DNA of 64,000 bases from Streptomyces sp. CCM_MD2014 (GTDB lineage Bacteria > Actinomycetota > Actinomycetes > Streptomycetales > Streptomycetaceae), in contig NZ_CP009754.1 of assembly GCF_000772045.1 (NCBI RefSeq), forward strand, positions 6,634,001 through 6,698,000, read 5' to 3'. Made by a program: the position numbers and the translations under genes. The notes beneath the pieces are model-generated. The model saw nothing but the letters and a program-made list of their open reading frames with translations, did not search any database and was not told the origin of the DNA. Positions within the stretch are counted from its first letter, which is position 1. Each line of letters opens with the position of its first letter. Positions 1-8,007 of this stretch are shown here, piece after piece.

Positions 1-209
1 ACGGAGGCGATGCCGTCGTCACCGATCGTGCCGAGCAGGGTGTGCGCGTCGTTGGCGGCGTCGATCAGCAGTTGCTCGTCGGTGGCCCGGCAACGCAGCA
101 GGTAGGCGTTGTTGTCCATCGGGCCGACCGCGACCTTGGTGATCATCAGGTCCTTGAGCTCGTGCACGTCGGCGGGTCCGCCGACCGTCACCTCTCCGCT
201 GTACGTCAT
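1..209 (-). CDS. MBL-fold metallo-hydrolase, N-terminal part
   Basis: This gene runs off the left edge; only the first 69 codons are visible, starting at the ATG complementary to 207-209. The reading frame begins MTYSGEVTVGGPAD and continues with VGPMDNNAYLLRC and LLIDAAND. Those two stretches are the usual first strands of glyoxalase-II-like MBL-fold hydrolases; the HxHxDH metal motif would lie beyond the edge. No Shine-Dalgarno precedes the start, but a -10-like TAGGCT lies 7 nt upstream, which suggests a leaderless message. The gene follows the MDMPI-type gene on the same strand after 53 nt, so the two may be cotranscribed. Family call is fairly secure, substrate unknown. Confidence 0.75.
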   Translation of the reverse strand, partial: MTYSGEVTVGGPADVHELKDLMITKVAVGPMDNNAYLLRCRATDEQLLIDAANDAHTLLGTIGDDGIAS

Positions 210-216
210 GACCGCC

Positions 217-222
217 AGCCTA
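217..222 (-). promoter_or_regulatory. Candidate -10 box of a leaderless MBL hydrolase mRNA
   Basis: TAGGCT on the minus strand ends 7 nt before the ATG at 209, so transcription would begin at or beside the start codon. No convincing -35 box is seen. Confidence 0.35.
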
Positions 223-262
223 GCGCCGGGGGCGGCCCGCAGACCGCCTCCCGGCCGCCCGC

Positions 263-949
263 CTACAGGGGAGGCAGGGCCGGCAGCGGCCCGCCCTGCA
301 CCGTGAGCGCGGAGCCCTCGCGGCGACCGGCGAGCCAGCCGAGCAGATCGGCCGGGGGACCGGTGACGGTCACCTCGGGGGCGTCGGTCTCCCGTCCCGT
401 GCGCCACGCGTGCGTGCCGTCCGTGAGCCGGGTGGGCGGCACGTCCGGGTGCCCGGCGAACCGGGCGGCGAGGAAGTCGGTCTCCCGCGCGGTGAACTCC
501 GCCGGCAGATCCTCCAGCTCGTACCCGACCCCCAGGTCGACGTGGTGCAGCTCAACCTCTGCCCAGCGCCGGAACGGCACCCTGGAGGCGGAGTCCGTGA
601 CGCCGTTGCGCAGCTCCACGGTGCGGGACCAGTCCGCCGGCGCAGCTCCCGTCTCCTGGAAGCGGGCCGCGCTCTCGCGCAGGTCCGCGAGCTGGGCGTC
701 GAGGGGGCGCGGGGCGTCCCGCTCGATGTCGGCGTCCCTGGCCTCGCCGGAGACGTACATGGGGCGCCCCTCGAGGACGTTCACCAGAGCGTCGGCGTTG
801 CGGGCGAGGTGGGCGAGGACGTGACCGCGACTCCAGCCGGGAAGCCGTGACGACTCCGTCACGGACGCGTTGTCCAGTTTCCCGACCGCGGTGAGCAGCC
901 GCTCGGTAGCGTCACGTACAGACTCCAGGTCATGAGCGTGATCAATCAT
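263..949 (-). CDS. Maleylpyruvate isomerase (MDMPI/DinB-2) family protein
   Basis: A 228-residue protein of the mycothiol-dependent maleylpyruvate isomerase superfamily. The N-terminal helical bundle carries LPGWSRGHVLAHLARNADAL, whose His is the first metal ligand. A second motif, AEVELHHVDLG, provides the E-x-x-x-H metal ligands of the family. The start at 949 (MIDHAHDL) is preferred over an in-frame ATG 23 codons upstream because family members begin close to this helix; the ribosome site before it is weak (AAGG). Such proteins are thiol-S-transferase-like enzymes using mycothiol, the low-molecular-weight thiol of actinomycetes, but most members have no assigned substrate. It is transcribed toward the MBL hydrolase, possibly in one operon. 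Confidence 0.75.
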   Translation of the reverse strand: MIDHAHDLESVRDATERLLTAVGKLDNASVTESSRLPGWSRGHVLAHLARNADALVNVLEGRPMYVSGEARDADIERDAPRPLDAQLADLRESAARFQETGAAPADWSRTVELRNGVTDSASRVPFRRWAEVELHHVDLGVGYELEDLPAEFTARETDFLAARFAGHPDVPPTRLTDGTHAWRTGRETDAPEVTVTGPPADLLGWLAGRREGSALTVQGGPLPALPPL

Positions 950-1094
950 GGTGCTGACCTTAGACCGGGCCACACCTTCGGGTGAAGGTTGTGGACGACC
1001 CCCGTAATTCGAATGCACGTGCTATATGGTCGGAGGCGGCGTCGGGCATGCTGGGAAGTCGGGGTTTGTTGACAACCGGTGAATCCGACCGGCG

Positions 1095-1117
1095 TTGTCA
1101 GTGGCTCCCCCTAGTCT
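1095..1117 (+). promoter_or_regulatory. DNA-damage promoter of RecA-NDp (PafBC) type for uvrA
   Basis: TTGTCAGTG (1095-1103), an 8-nt spacer and TAGTCT (1112-1117) match the mycobacterial/actinobacterial RecA-independent damage promoter TTGTCAGTG-N8-TAnnnT, 57 nt before the uvrA start. The first element also forms 7-bp inverted arms (TGACAAC at 1070-1076, GTTGTCA at 1094-1100). Confidence 0.7.
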
Positions 1118-1173
1118 GAGGAAGACGTGGGGCCCCGCCCCTGTCACTTCTCTCAAGAAAGGTGCGGACCGGC

Positions 1174-4100
1174 GTGGCCGACCGTCTCATCGTCCGTGGC
1201 GCGCGCGAGCACAACCTGAAGAACGTCTCGCTCGACCTGCCTCGTGACTCGCTCATCGTCTTCACGGGCCTGTCCGGGTCGGGCAAGTCCTCCCTGGCCT
1301 TCGACACCATCTTCGCCGAGGGCCAGCGGCGCTACGTGGAGTCGCTCTCCTCCTACGCCCGGCAGTTCCTCGGCCAGATGGACAAGCCGGACGTCGACTT
1401 CATCGAGGGCCTCTCCCCGGCGGTCTCCATCGACCAGAAGTCGACCTCGCGCAACCCGCGCTCCACGGTCGGCACCATCACCGAGGTCTACGACTACCTG
1501 CGCCTGCTCTTCGCCCGCATCGGCAAGCCGCACTGTCCCGAGTGCCGCCGGCCCATCTCGCGCCAGTCGCCGCAGGCCATCGTCGACAAGGTCCTGGAGC
1601 TGCCGGAGGGCAGCCGCTTCCAGGTGCTGTCGCCGCTGGTGCGCGAGCGCAAGGGCGAGTTCGTCGACCTCTTCGCCGACCTCCAGACCAAGGGCTACTC
1701 CCGCGCGCGGGTGGACGGCGAGACCGTCCAGCTCTCCAACCCGCCCACGCTGAAGAAGCAGGAGAAGCACACCATCGAGGTGGTCGTCGACCGCCTCACG
1801 GTGAAGGACTCCGCCAAGCGGCGCCTCACCGACTCCGTGGAGACCGCGCTGGGCCTGTCCGGCGGCATGGTCGTGCTCGACTTCGTCGACCTCCCCGAGG
1901 ACGACCCCGAGCGCGAGCGCATGTACTCCGAGCACCTGTACTGCCCGTACGACGACCTGTCCTTCGAGGAGCTGGAGCCCCGCTCCTTCTCCTTCAACTC
2001 GCCCTTCGGCGCCTGCCCCGACTGCTCCGGCATCGGCACCCGCATGGAGGTCGACCCGGAGCTGATCGTCCCCGACGAGGACAAGTCCCTCGACGAGGGC
2101 GCCATCCACCCCTGGTCGCACGGGCACACCAAGGACTACTTCGGCCGCCTGATCGGCGCCCTCGCCGACGCGCTCGGCTTCCGTACGGACATCCCCTTCG
2201 CGGGCCTGCCGCTGCGCGCCCGCAAGGCCCTGCTGAACGGCCACAAGACCCAGGTCGAGGTCCGCTACCGCAACCGGTACGGCCGCGAGCGCCGGTACAC
2301 CACGGCCTTCGAGGGCGCCATCCCCTTCGTCAAGCGCCGGCACAGCGAGGCCGAGAGCGACTCCAGCCGCGAGCGCTTCGAGGGCTACATGCGCGAGGTG
2401 CCCTGCCCCACCTGTGAGGGCACCCGCCTCAAGCCGCTCGTCCTCGCGGTCACCGTCATGGGCAAGTCGATCGCCGAGGTCTCGGCGATGTCCATCAGCG
2501 ACTGCGCGGACTTCCTGGGCGAGCTGACGCTCAACGCCCGCGACAAGAAGATCGCCGAGCGCGTCCTGAAGGAGGTCAACGAGCGGCTGCGCTTCCTGGT
2601 CGACGTCGGCCTGGACTACCTCTCGCTGAACCGTGCGGCCGGCACCCTCTCCGGCGGCGAGGCCCAGCGCATCCGGCTGGCCACCCAGATCGGCTCCGGA
2701 CTCGTCGGCGTGCTCTACGTCCTGGACGAGCCGTCCATCGGCCTGCACCAGCGCGACAACCACCGGCTGATCGAGACCCTCGTCCGGCTCCGGGACATGG
2801 GCAACACCCTCATCGTCGTCGAGCACGACGAGGACACCATCAAGGTCGCCGACTGGATCGTCGACATCGGCCCCGGCGCCGGCGAGCACGGCGGCAAGGT
2901 GGTGCACAGCGGTTCCGTCAAGGAGCTGCTCGACAACGCCGAGTCGCAGACCGGCCTGTACCTGTCCGGGCGCAAGGCCATCCCGCTGCCCGACGTCCGG
3001 CGCCCGCAGGACCCCTCCCGGCGGCTCACCGTGCACGGCGCCCGGGAGAACAACCTCCAGGACATCGACGTGTCCTTCCCGCTGGGCGTCTTCACCGCCG
3101 TCACCGGCGTCTCGGGCTCCGGCAAGTCGACCCTGGTCAACGACATCCTCTACACCCACCTGGCCCGCGAGCTGAACGGCGCGCGGAACGTCCCGGGCAG
3201 GCACACGCGCGTGGACGGCGACGACCTCGTCGACAAGGTCGTCCACGTCGACCAGTCGCCCATCGGCCGCACCCCGCGCTCGAACCCGGCGACGTACACC
3301 GGCGTCTTCGACCACATCCGCAAGCTGTTCGCCGAGACGACGGAGGCGAAGGTCCGCGGCTACCTGCCCGGACGCTTCTCCTTCAATGTCAAGGGCGGCC
3401 GCTGCGAGAACTGCGCGGGCGACGGCACCATCAAGATCGAGATGAACTTCCTCCCGGACGTGTACGTCCCGTGCGAGGTCTGCCACGGCGCCCGGTACAA
3501 CCGGGAGACCCTGGAGGTCCACTACAAGGGCAAGTCCATCGCCGACGTGCTGAACATGCCGATCGAGGAGGCGACCGACTTCTTCGAGGCGGTCCCCGCC
3601 ATCTCCCGGCACATGAAGACCCTCAAGGACGTCGGTCTCGGGTACGTCCGGCTCGGCCAGTCCGCGACCACCCTGTCCGGCGGTGAGGCCCAGCGCGTCA
3701 AGCTCGCCAGCGAGCTGCAGCGCCGCTCCACCGGGCGCACGGTCTACGTGCTGGACGAGCCGACCACCGGTCTGCACTTCGAGGACATCAGCAAGCTGCT
3801 GACGGTCCTCGGCGGCCTGGTCGACAAGGGCAACACGGTGATCGTCATCGAGCACAACCTCGACGTGATCAAGACCGCCGACTGGGTCGTCGACATGGGC
3901 CCCGAGGGCGGCGCCGGCGGTGGCCTGGTGGTCGCCGAGGGCACGCCCGAGCAGGTCGCGGGGGTCCCCGCCAGCCACACCGGCAAGTTCCTCCGGGACG
4001 TCCTCGGCGCCGACCGGGTCAGCGACGCGGCCCCGGTGACCAGGCCGCGCAAGGCGGCGAAGACGGTCGCGACCAAGGCCACCGCCAAGAAGACCGCCAC

Positions 4101-4218
4101 GAAGACGGTCACGGGCACGGCGGCCAAGAAGGCGACCGCCACCAAGACGGCCAAGACGGCGGCCAAGAAGGCCGCCAAGCCCGCCGCGAAGAAGACCACG
4201 CGGACGAGCAAGGCCTGA
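1174..4218 (+). CDS. uvrA: Excinuclease ABC subunit A
   Basis: UvrA scans DNA for bulky lesions and loads UvrB in nucleotide excision repair. The 1014-residue protein has two ABC ATPase halves: Walker A GLSGSGKS at about 32-39 and GVSGSGKS at about 645-652, each followed by an LSGGEAQR signature, plus CPEC, CPDC, CPTC and CENC/CEVC zinc-finger cysteines. The GTG at 1174 (ADRLIVRGAREHNL) is chosen because GAAAGGTG lies about 9 nt upstream; a GTG at 1162 overlaps that ribosome site. The last roughly 60 residues form a Lys/Ala/Thr-rich, histone-H1-like tail (AKKTATK-type repeats), not needed for the catalytic fold and probably DNA-binding. It is transcribed alone between a damage-type promoter and a strong hairpin. 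Confidence 0.97.
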   Translation: MADRLIVRGAREHNLKNVSLDLPRDSLIVFTGLSGSGKSSLAFDTIFAEGQRRYVESLSSYARQFLGQMDKPDVDFIEGLSPAVSIDQKSTSRNPRSTVGTITEVYDYLRLLFARIGKPHCPECRRPISRQSPQAIVDKVLELPEGSRFQVLSPLVRERKGEFVDLFADLQTKGYSRARVDGETVQLSNPPTLKKQEKHTIEVVVDRLTVKDSAKRRLTDSVETALGLSGGMVVLDFVDLPEDDPERERMYSEHLYCPYDDLSFEELEPRSFSFNSPFGACPDCSGIGTRMEVDPELIVPDEDKSLDEGAIHPWSHGHTKDYFGRLIGALADALGFRTDIPFAGLPLRARKALLNGHKTQVEVRYRNRYGRERRYTTAFEGAIPFVKRRHSEAESDSSRERFEGYMREVPCPTCEGTRLKPLVLAVTVMGKSIAEVSAMSISDCADFLGELTLNARDKKIAERVLKEVNERLRFLVDVGLDYLSLNRAAGTLSGGEAQRIRLATQIGSGLVGVLYVLDEPSIGLHQRDNHRLIETLVRLRDMGNTLIVVEHDEDTIKVADWIVDIGPGAGEHGGKVVHSGSVKELLDNAESQTGLYLSGRKAIPLPDVRRPQDPSRRLTVHGARENNLQDIDVSFPLGVFTAVTGVSGSGKSTLVNDILYTHLARELNGARNVPGRHTRVDGDDLVDKVVHVDQSPIGRTPRSNPATYTGVFDHIRKLFAETTEAKVRGYLPGRFSFNVKGGRCENCAGDGTIKIEMNFLPDVYVPCEVCHGARYNRETLEVHYKGKSIADVLNMPIEEATDFFEAVPAISRHMKTLKDVGLGYVRLGQSATTLSGGEAQRVKLASELQRRSTGRTVYVLDEPTTGLHFEDISKLLTVLGGLVDKGNTVIVIEHNLDVIKTADWVVDMGPEGGAGGGLVVAEGTPEQVAGVPASHTGKFLRDVLGADRVSDAAPVTRPRKAAKTVATKATAKKTATKTVTGTAAKKATATKTAKTAAKKAAKPAAKKTTRTSKA

Positions 4219-4222
4219 GCGC

Positions 4223-4277
4223 GGACGGCGGCGCCGGGCCCACGGGTGAATCCCTGGGCCCGGCGCCGCCGCCGTCC
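4223..4277. terminator. Bidirectional terminator between uvrA and the sugar kinase
   Basis: A GC-rich hairpin has arms 4223-4242 and 4255-4277. The arms are complementary over 20 bp with one GCC bulge, around a 12-nt loop. It lies between convergent stop codons, so it can serve both genes. Confidence 0.75.
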
Positions 4278-4278
4278 G

Positions 4279-5187
4279 TCAGACGGTGACCTCGTGGGCG
4301 TACGGCGGCTCCGCGCCCGCCCGGGAGCAGGTGACCGCGGCCGCGCGGGCGGCGAAGCCCAGCAGCCCGGCCCAGCCGTCCGGCCCCAGCGCGGCCAGGG
4401 CCGCGTCGCCGAGGGCGTCCCGTGCCGCGAGGCCGTGCAGCAGGGCCGCGTTCACCGTGTCGCCCGCGCCGATCGTGTCCACCACCTCGACGCGTTCGCC
4501 CGGCACCGTGTACTCGCCCCCGTCGCGGGTGAACGCGGTCAGGCCGTCGCCGCCCCGGGTGACCACGACCGCGGCCGGTCCCGCCGCGAGCCATTCCCCG
4601 GGGGTGCCGCCGAGCCATTCGGCGTCCTCGGCGGACAGCTTCAGCAGCGACACCGACGGCAGCCAGCTCTTGAACCGGGCCCGGTAGGCGTCCGGGTCCG
4701 GGATCAGCCCGGCCCGGATGTTGGGGTCCAGCGCCGTGAACACGCCCCGCGCGGCCGTCTCGCGCAGCAGTTCCTCGTACGCGCTCGCGCCCGGCTCCAG
4801 CACCAGCGAACAGGTCCCGAAGGAGACGGCCCGGGTGCCGGACGGCAGACCGGCGGGCAGCGAGAACAGCCGGTCGGCCGTCCCGTCCACGTAGAACGAG
4901 TACGCGGCCGAGCCGTCCGCGTCGAGCGAGGCCACGGCGAGGGTCGTCGGCTCGGCCCCGCGCTGCACCGGCGAGACGTCCACGCCGGTCTCGCGCAGCC
5001 GGTCGAGGAGCGCCTCGCCGAAGGCGTCGTGCGACACCCGTGAGCAGAACGCCACGGGCGAGCCGAGGCGGCCCAGGGCGACGGCGGTGTTGTACGGACC
5101 GCCGCCGAGCGCGGGCCGCAGCGCGGCGAGGGCGCCCGTGCCCTGCGGTACCAGGTCGATCAGTGCCTCACCGGCGACGACGATCAC
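4279..5187 (-). CDS. PfkB-family carbohydrate kinase (fructokinase-like)
   Basis: This 302-residue protein has the ribokinase/PfkB fold: VIVVAGEALIDLVP at the N terminus, LGGGPYNTAVALGRLG (substrate-binding glycines) and the C-terminal anion-hole/catalytic motif DTIGAGDTVNAALL with its catalytic Asp. Fructokinases and related hexose kinases of this type phosphorylate a sugar using ATP in the cytoplasm. The GTG at 5187 is chosen because AAAGGA sits about 7 nt upstream; longer upstream reading belongs to the regulator gene. The start overlaps the 3' end of the LacI gene by 20 nt, so the two are translationally coupled, and the sugar is probably the one sensed by that regulator. The sugar identity cannot be read from sequence. 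Confidence 0.85.
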   Translation of the reverse strand: MIVVAGEALIDLVPQGTGALAALRPALGGGPYNTAVALGRLGSPVAFCSRVSHDAFGEALLDRLRETGVDVSPVQRGAEPTTLAVASLDADGSAAYSFYVDGTADRLFSLPAGLPSGTRAVSFGTCSLVLEPGASAYEELLRETAARGVFTALDPNIRAGLIPDPDAYRARFKSWLPSVSLLKLSAEDAEWLGGTPGEWLAAGPAAVVVTRGGDGLTAFTRDGGEYTVPGERVEVVDTIGAGDTVNAALLHGLAARDALGDAALAALGPDGWAGLLGFAARAAAVTCSRAGAEPPYAHEVTV

Positions 5188-6301
5188 GGGAGGGTCCTTT
5201 CGTTGGCCTTGGCATGGGCTCGGCATGGGTTTCTCCAGCCGGTCGGGAGAGCCGCCCGGACCGCTCCGGGAGCAGCCGGGGCTGCTCGGCACAGCCGCAG
5301 GAGGTGCGGTGGACGAAGGAGCAGGGCAGCCGCACGGTCCGCGCGGGCCGGTCCGGCGCGGCGAGGCGGTCGAGGAGCAGCCGCACGGCCCGCGCGCCGA
5401 TCTCCCTGCCGGGCTGGGCGACGGCGGTGAGCCGGGGCGAGAAGAGGTCCGCCCAGGCGAAGTCGTCGAAGCAGCACAGCGCGATGTCGCCGGGTACGGA
5501 CAGGTCCCGCTCCCGGAGGGCGCGCAGGGCACCGATGGTCATCGCGTTGTTGGCGGTGACCAGCGCGGTGGGCGGCACGGCCAGGGACAGCAGTTGCGCC
5601 GCGGCCCGTTCGCCGCCGGCCGCCTCGGAGTCGCCGTGGACCAGCAGCCGCTCGTCGTAGGGCAGACCCGCGGCGGCGAGGCCGTGCCGGTACCCGGTGA
5701 TCCGCTCACGGGTCGTGCTGAGCCCCGGCCGGCCCGCGACCAGGCCGATGCGGCGGTGGCCGAGCCCGGCGAGATGACCCACCAGCCCGGTGGTCGGCTC
5801 GGCGCCCTCGGCGCAGATCTGGTCGAAGCGCGGAGCGTCCTCGGCCTCCGGCACGTCGACGACCCGGTCGAGGAACACGGCCGGCACCCGGTGGCGCGTG
5901 AGGTAGGCGACCAGCCCCCGGGGCTCGGCGGAGGGCGCGACGATCATGCCGTCCACGCGCCGCTCGTGCAGCAGCTGGACCGCCCTGCGCTCGTGCTCCG
6001 GGTCGTCGTGCGGGTCGGCGATGAGCAGGCCGTAACCGTGCTCCAGGGCACTGGCCTCGACGCCCTGGAGGATCTCCGTGAAGTACGGGTTGCTGATCGC
6101 CGACACCGCGAGCCCGATCGAACGGGTGCGGGAGGTGACCAGGGAGCGGGCGAGGGTGTTCGGCGTGTAGCCCAGCTCCTCCACGGCGTCGAGCACCGCC
6201 TGGCGGGTGTGGGGCAGCACCGGACGGGTGCCGTTGAGCACGTGGGAGACGGTCGCCACGGAGACACCGGCGCTCCGTGCGACATCGGCCATGGTCGCCA
6301 C
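5168..6301 (-). CDS. LacI/GalR-family transcriptional regulator
   Basis: The 377-residue protein starts MATMADVARSAGVSVATVSH, the canonical LacI helix-turn-helix (about residues 4-23), followed by the hinge helix around NTLARSLVTSRTRS. A periplasmic-binding-protein-like effector domain follows (GLAVSAISNPYFTEIL, LIADPHDDPE, VDGMIVAP). A Pro/Arg-rich tail ends the protein. It heads a two-gene operon with the PfkB kinase, so it most likely represses sugar utilisation and is released by the sugar or its phosphate. A perfect 30-bp palindrome of LacI-operator type lies 114 bp upstream, between this gene and the divergent Rieske gene. Confidence 0.92.
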   Translation of the reverse strand: MATMADVARSAGVSVATVSHVLNGTRPVLPHTRQAVLDAVEELGYTPNTLARSLVTSRTRSIGLAVSAISNPYFTEILQGVEASALEHGYGLLIADPHDDPEHERRAVQLLHERRVDGMIVAPSAEPRGLVAYLTRHRVPAVFLDRVVDVPEAEDAPRFDQICAEGAEPTTGLVGHLAGLGHRRIGLVAGRPGLSTTRERITGYRHGLAAAGLPYDERLLVHGDSEAAGGERAAAQLLSLAVPPTALVTANNAMTIGALRALRERDLSVPGDIALCCFDDFAWADLFSPRLTAVAQPGREIGARAVRLLLDRLAAPDRPARTVRLPCSFVHRTSCGCAEQPRLLPERSGRLSRPAGETHAEPMPRPTKGPSRDRRRR

Positions 6302-6414
6302 CGGTGCACCCCCTCTCGCTCACGGCCCCGAACCGGACCAGTCGCCCTGGGCCCCGGACTTGCCCCTTCGCCCAGAGCCTCGCTCTGGCCGGACCGTACC
6401 CCATGGGCCAGGGG

Positions 6415-6444
6415 CGCGTAAACGCTTGCGCAAGCGTTTACGCG
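6415..6444. promoter_or_regulatory. 30-bp perfect palindrome, probable LacI-family operator
   Basis: The two 15-bp halves are exact reverse complements. The core AAACGCTTGCGCAAGCGTTT has the central CpG typical of LacI/GalR operators. It lies between the divergent lacI-type gene and the Rieske lipoprotein gene and could control either or both. Confidence 0.8.
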
Positions 6445-6571
6445 ACCGCCGGACGGCGACCCGCCTCCGGGCCACCCGGCCCCCGGGGCCGTTCGCCCGG
6501 CCGGATATCGTCGCCCTGCAGCGCACCCCGCTCACGCCCCGCCCGGCCCCGAACCGACCAGTGGAGACCCC

Positions 6572-6997
6572 ATGCCCGGCCGCCCCGCCCCGAGTCGCCG
6601 TACCGTCCTGCGTTCGGCGGCCGCCACGCCCGTCGCCGGACTCGGCCTGGCCGCCTGCTCCCCGGGCGACGACGGCGCGGCCCCGGCCAGGCCGACCGCG
6701 CCCGTGGACCTCGGCGCGGACGGAGAGGTGGCCAAGGGCGCGACCAAGCTCTTCCCGGACGGGAACGTGGTGGTCAGCCGGGCCGAGGACGGCTCCCTGA
6801 AGGCGTTCAGCACGGTGTGCACGCACGCGGGGTGTCCCATCAAGAAGCTGGAGGGCACCAAGCTCGTCTGCAACTGCCACGGCAGCGAGTTCGACGCCCG
6901 CACCGGCGAGGTGCTGCACGCCCCGGCGACCGTGCCGCTCATCGAGCTGCCGGTCGAGGTGAAGCAGGGCCGGATCGTCGCGAGCCCGGGAACCTGA
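6572..6997 (+). CDS. Tat-exported Rieske [2Fe-2S] lipoprotein
   Basis: A 141-residue exported redox protein. The N terminus carries a twin-arginine motif (SRRTVLRSAAAT) and a lipobox-like LAAC, so it should be folded with its cluster in the cytoplasm, exported by Tat and anchored by lipid on the outer face of the membrane. The Rieske ligands are C83/H85 (CTHAGC) and C100/H103 (CNCHGSEF); C88 and C102 are placed for the stabilising disulfide. It is a stand-alone Rieske protein, much shorter than the QcrA subunit of the bc1 complex. It stands divergent from the LacI gene. Partner and function are unknown; such proteins are usually annotated only as Rieske 2Fe-2S proteins. Confidence 0.88.
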   Translation: MPGRPAPSRRTVLRSAAATPVAGLGLAACSPGDDGAAPARPTAPVDLGADGEVAKGATKLFPDGNVVVSRAEDGSLKAFSTVCTHAGCPIKKLEGTKLVCNCHGSEFDARTGEVLHAPATVPLIELPVEVKQGRIVASPGT

Positions 6998-7024
6998 CCG
7001 GCGGGAGACTGACCGGCGGGAGCC
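6990..7024 (+). repeat. Short tandem repeat at the Rieske gene end
   Basis: The sequence CTGACCGGCGGGAG occurs twice in tandem with a 2-nt change between units, the first copy containing the stop codon of the Rieske gene. It may be a replication-slippage duplication. Confidence 0.4.
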
Positions 7025-7050
7025 GACGCCCTCCCCGGCGCCCCGGCGCC

Positions 7051-8007
7051 CTACTCCCAGTCCCAGCCGATCCCCAGCATCCCCGACCTGACCCGCGGCT
7101 CGACGAGGTGCACCGAGCGGTGCAGTCCGCTGAGCGCCAGCTCCTGCCGGCCGCCGCGCGGCGCCGCTGCGGAGTGCTGTGTGAACCGGTGGCAGCGCAC
7201 CGGAAGGGCCGCGACGTCGAACCGCACCTGGAGCGCGTACTGCCCGCCCGCCGCACCGAACCCGCGGACGTACTCGCGCGACACACCGGCCGTGCCGTCC
7301 TCGACTGCGTAGCGGAAGAGGTGGGTGTCGCCGGCCCCCAGACACGTGTCGAAGAGCAGCTCGGTCACCAGCAGACCGGTCTCGTGGTGGGTGCGCACCC
7401 GTCCGGTACGGCAGTTCTCCAGGGCGTGGACGGTCATCCGGGCGGGGACGCACCCCGGGTCGCCGTAGTGGACGGCGACGAAGCGGTCGACGCCGTCCCG
7501 GTGGGCGCGGACGATGAGATGCGACTCGCGGCCCGCCAGCTCACGGCGGGGCCCGACGCGGATCCGTTCGTGGTGCCCGAGGGTGTGCACCCCGCCGTCC
7601 GGCGACGGGTGTCCCAGTTCGTTCAGCAGCCCGTCCAGGACGCCCGAGGCCGCCAGGTGGGCGCGGTAGGAGCGGCCCGCGGGCCGCCGGTCCCCGTCCG
7701 GCGCCTCGGCGCCGGACTCGGCGAGCAGACGTATCAGCGACTCCTCGGGCAGCTGGAGTATCTCCTCCAGGGCCCGCACGGCCCGCAGGGACTCCGGACG
7801 CTGCGGGCGCCGGGCCCCCTGCTGCCAGTAGCTCAGGCTCGTGACGCCCACCTTCACCCCGTGGCGCGACAGATGGTGCTGCACGCGCTGCAGCGGCAGC
7901 CCGCGCGCGGCGATCGCCGCGCGCAGCGCGACGTGGAAGGGGCCACCGCGCAGGGCCGAGTCGAGTTGCGCCGTGGCGACGTCCGCGTGCTGTGTGGCGT
8001 GCGGCAT
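7051..8007 (-). CDS. Helix-turn-helix DNA-binding protein, XRE-like
   Basis: A 318-residue protein with an N-terminal XRE-type helix-turn-helix: LRAAIAARGLPLQRVQHHLSRHG, then TSLSYWQQGARRPQRPESL, where the recognition helix and following loop resemble Cro/C1 domains. The remaining 230 residues (for example HYGDPGCVPARMTVHALENC and LLVTELLFDTCLGAGD) match no family I recognise; they could bind a ligand or partner. It ends convergent to the Rieske gene and is divergent from uvrC across 439 bp. Proteins of this layout are common in Streptomyces and mostly uncharacterised. Regulator call moderate, target unknown. Confidence 0.65.
   Translation of the reverse strand: MPHATQHADVATAQLDSALRGGPFHVALRAAIAARGLPLQRVQHHLSRHGVKVGVTSLSYWQQGARRPQRPESLRAVRALEEILQLPEESLIRLLAESGAEAPDGDRRPAGRSYRAHLAASGVLDGLLNELGHPSPDGGVHTLGHHERIRVGPRRELAGRESHLIVRAHRDGVDRFVAVHYGDPGCVPARMTVHALENCRTGRVRTHHETGLLVTELLFDTCLGAGDTHLFRYAVEDGTAGVSREYVRGFGAAGGQYALQVRFDVAALPVRCHRFTQHSAAAPRGGRQELALSGLHRSVHLVEPRVRSGMLGIGWDWE

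Noticed and set aside
1069..1097. Conventional sigma-70 promoter TTGACA at 1069 for uvrA
   Set aside because: No acceptable -10 occurs at 16-19 bp; the overlapping TTGTCAGTG-N8-TAGTCT layout explains the region better.
1153..3978. A 941-codon open frame on the minus strand opposite uvrA
   Set aside because: Its translation is a Val/Gly/Asp/Leu-rich shadow created by G/C third positions of uvrA; no domain or ribosome site.
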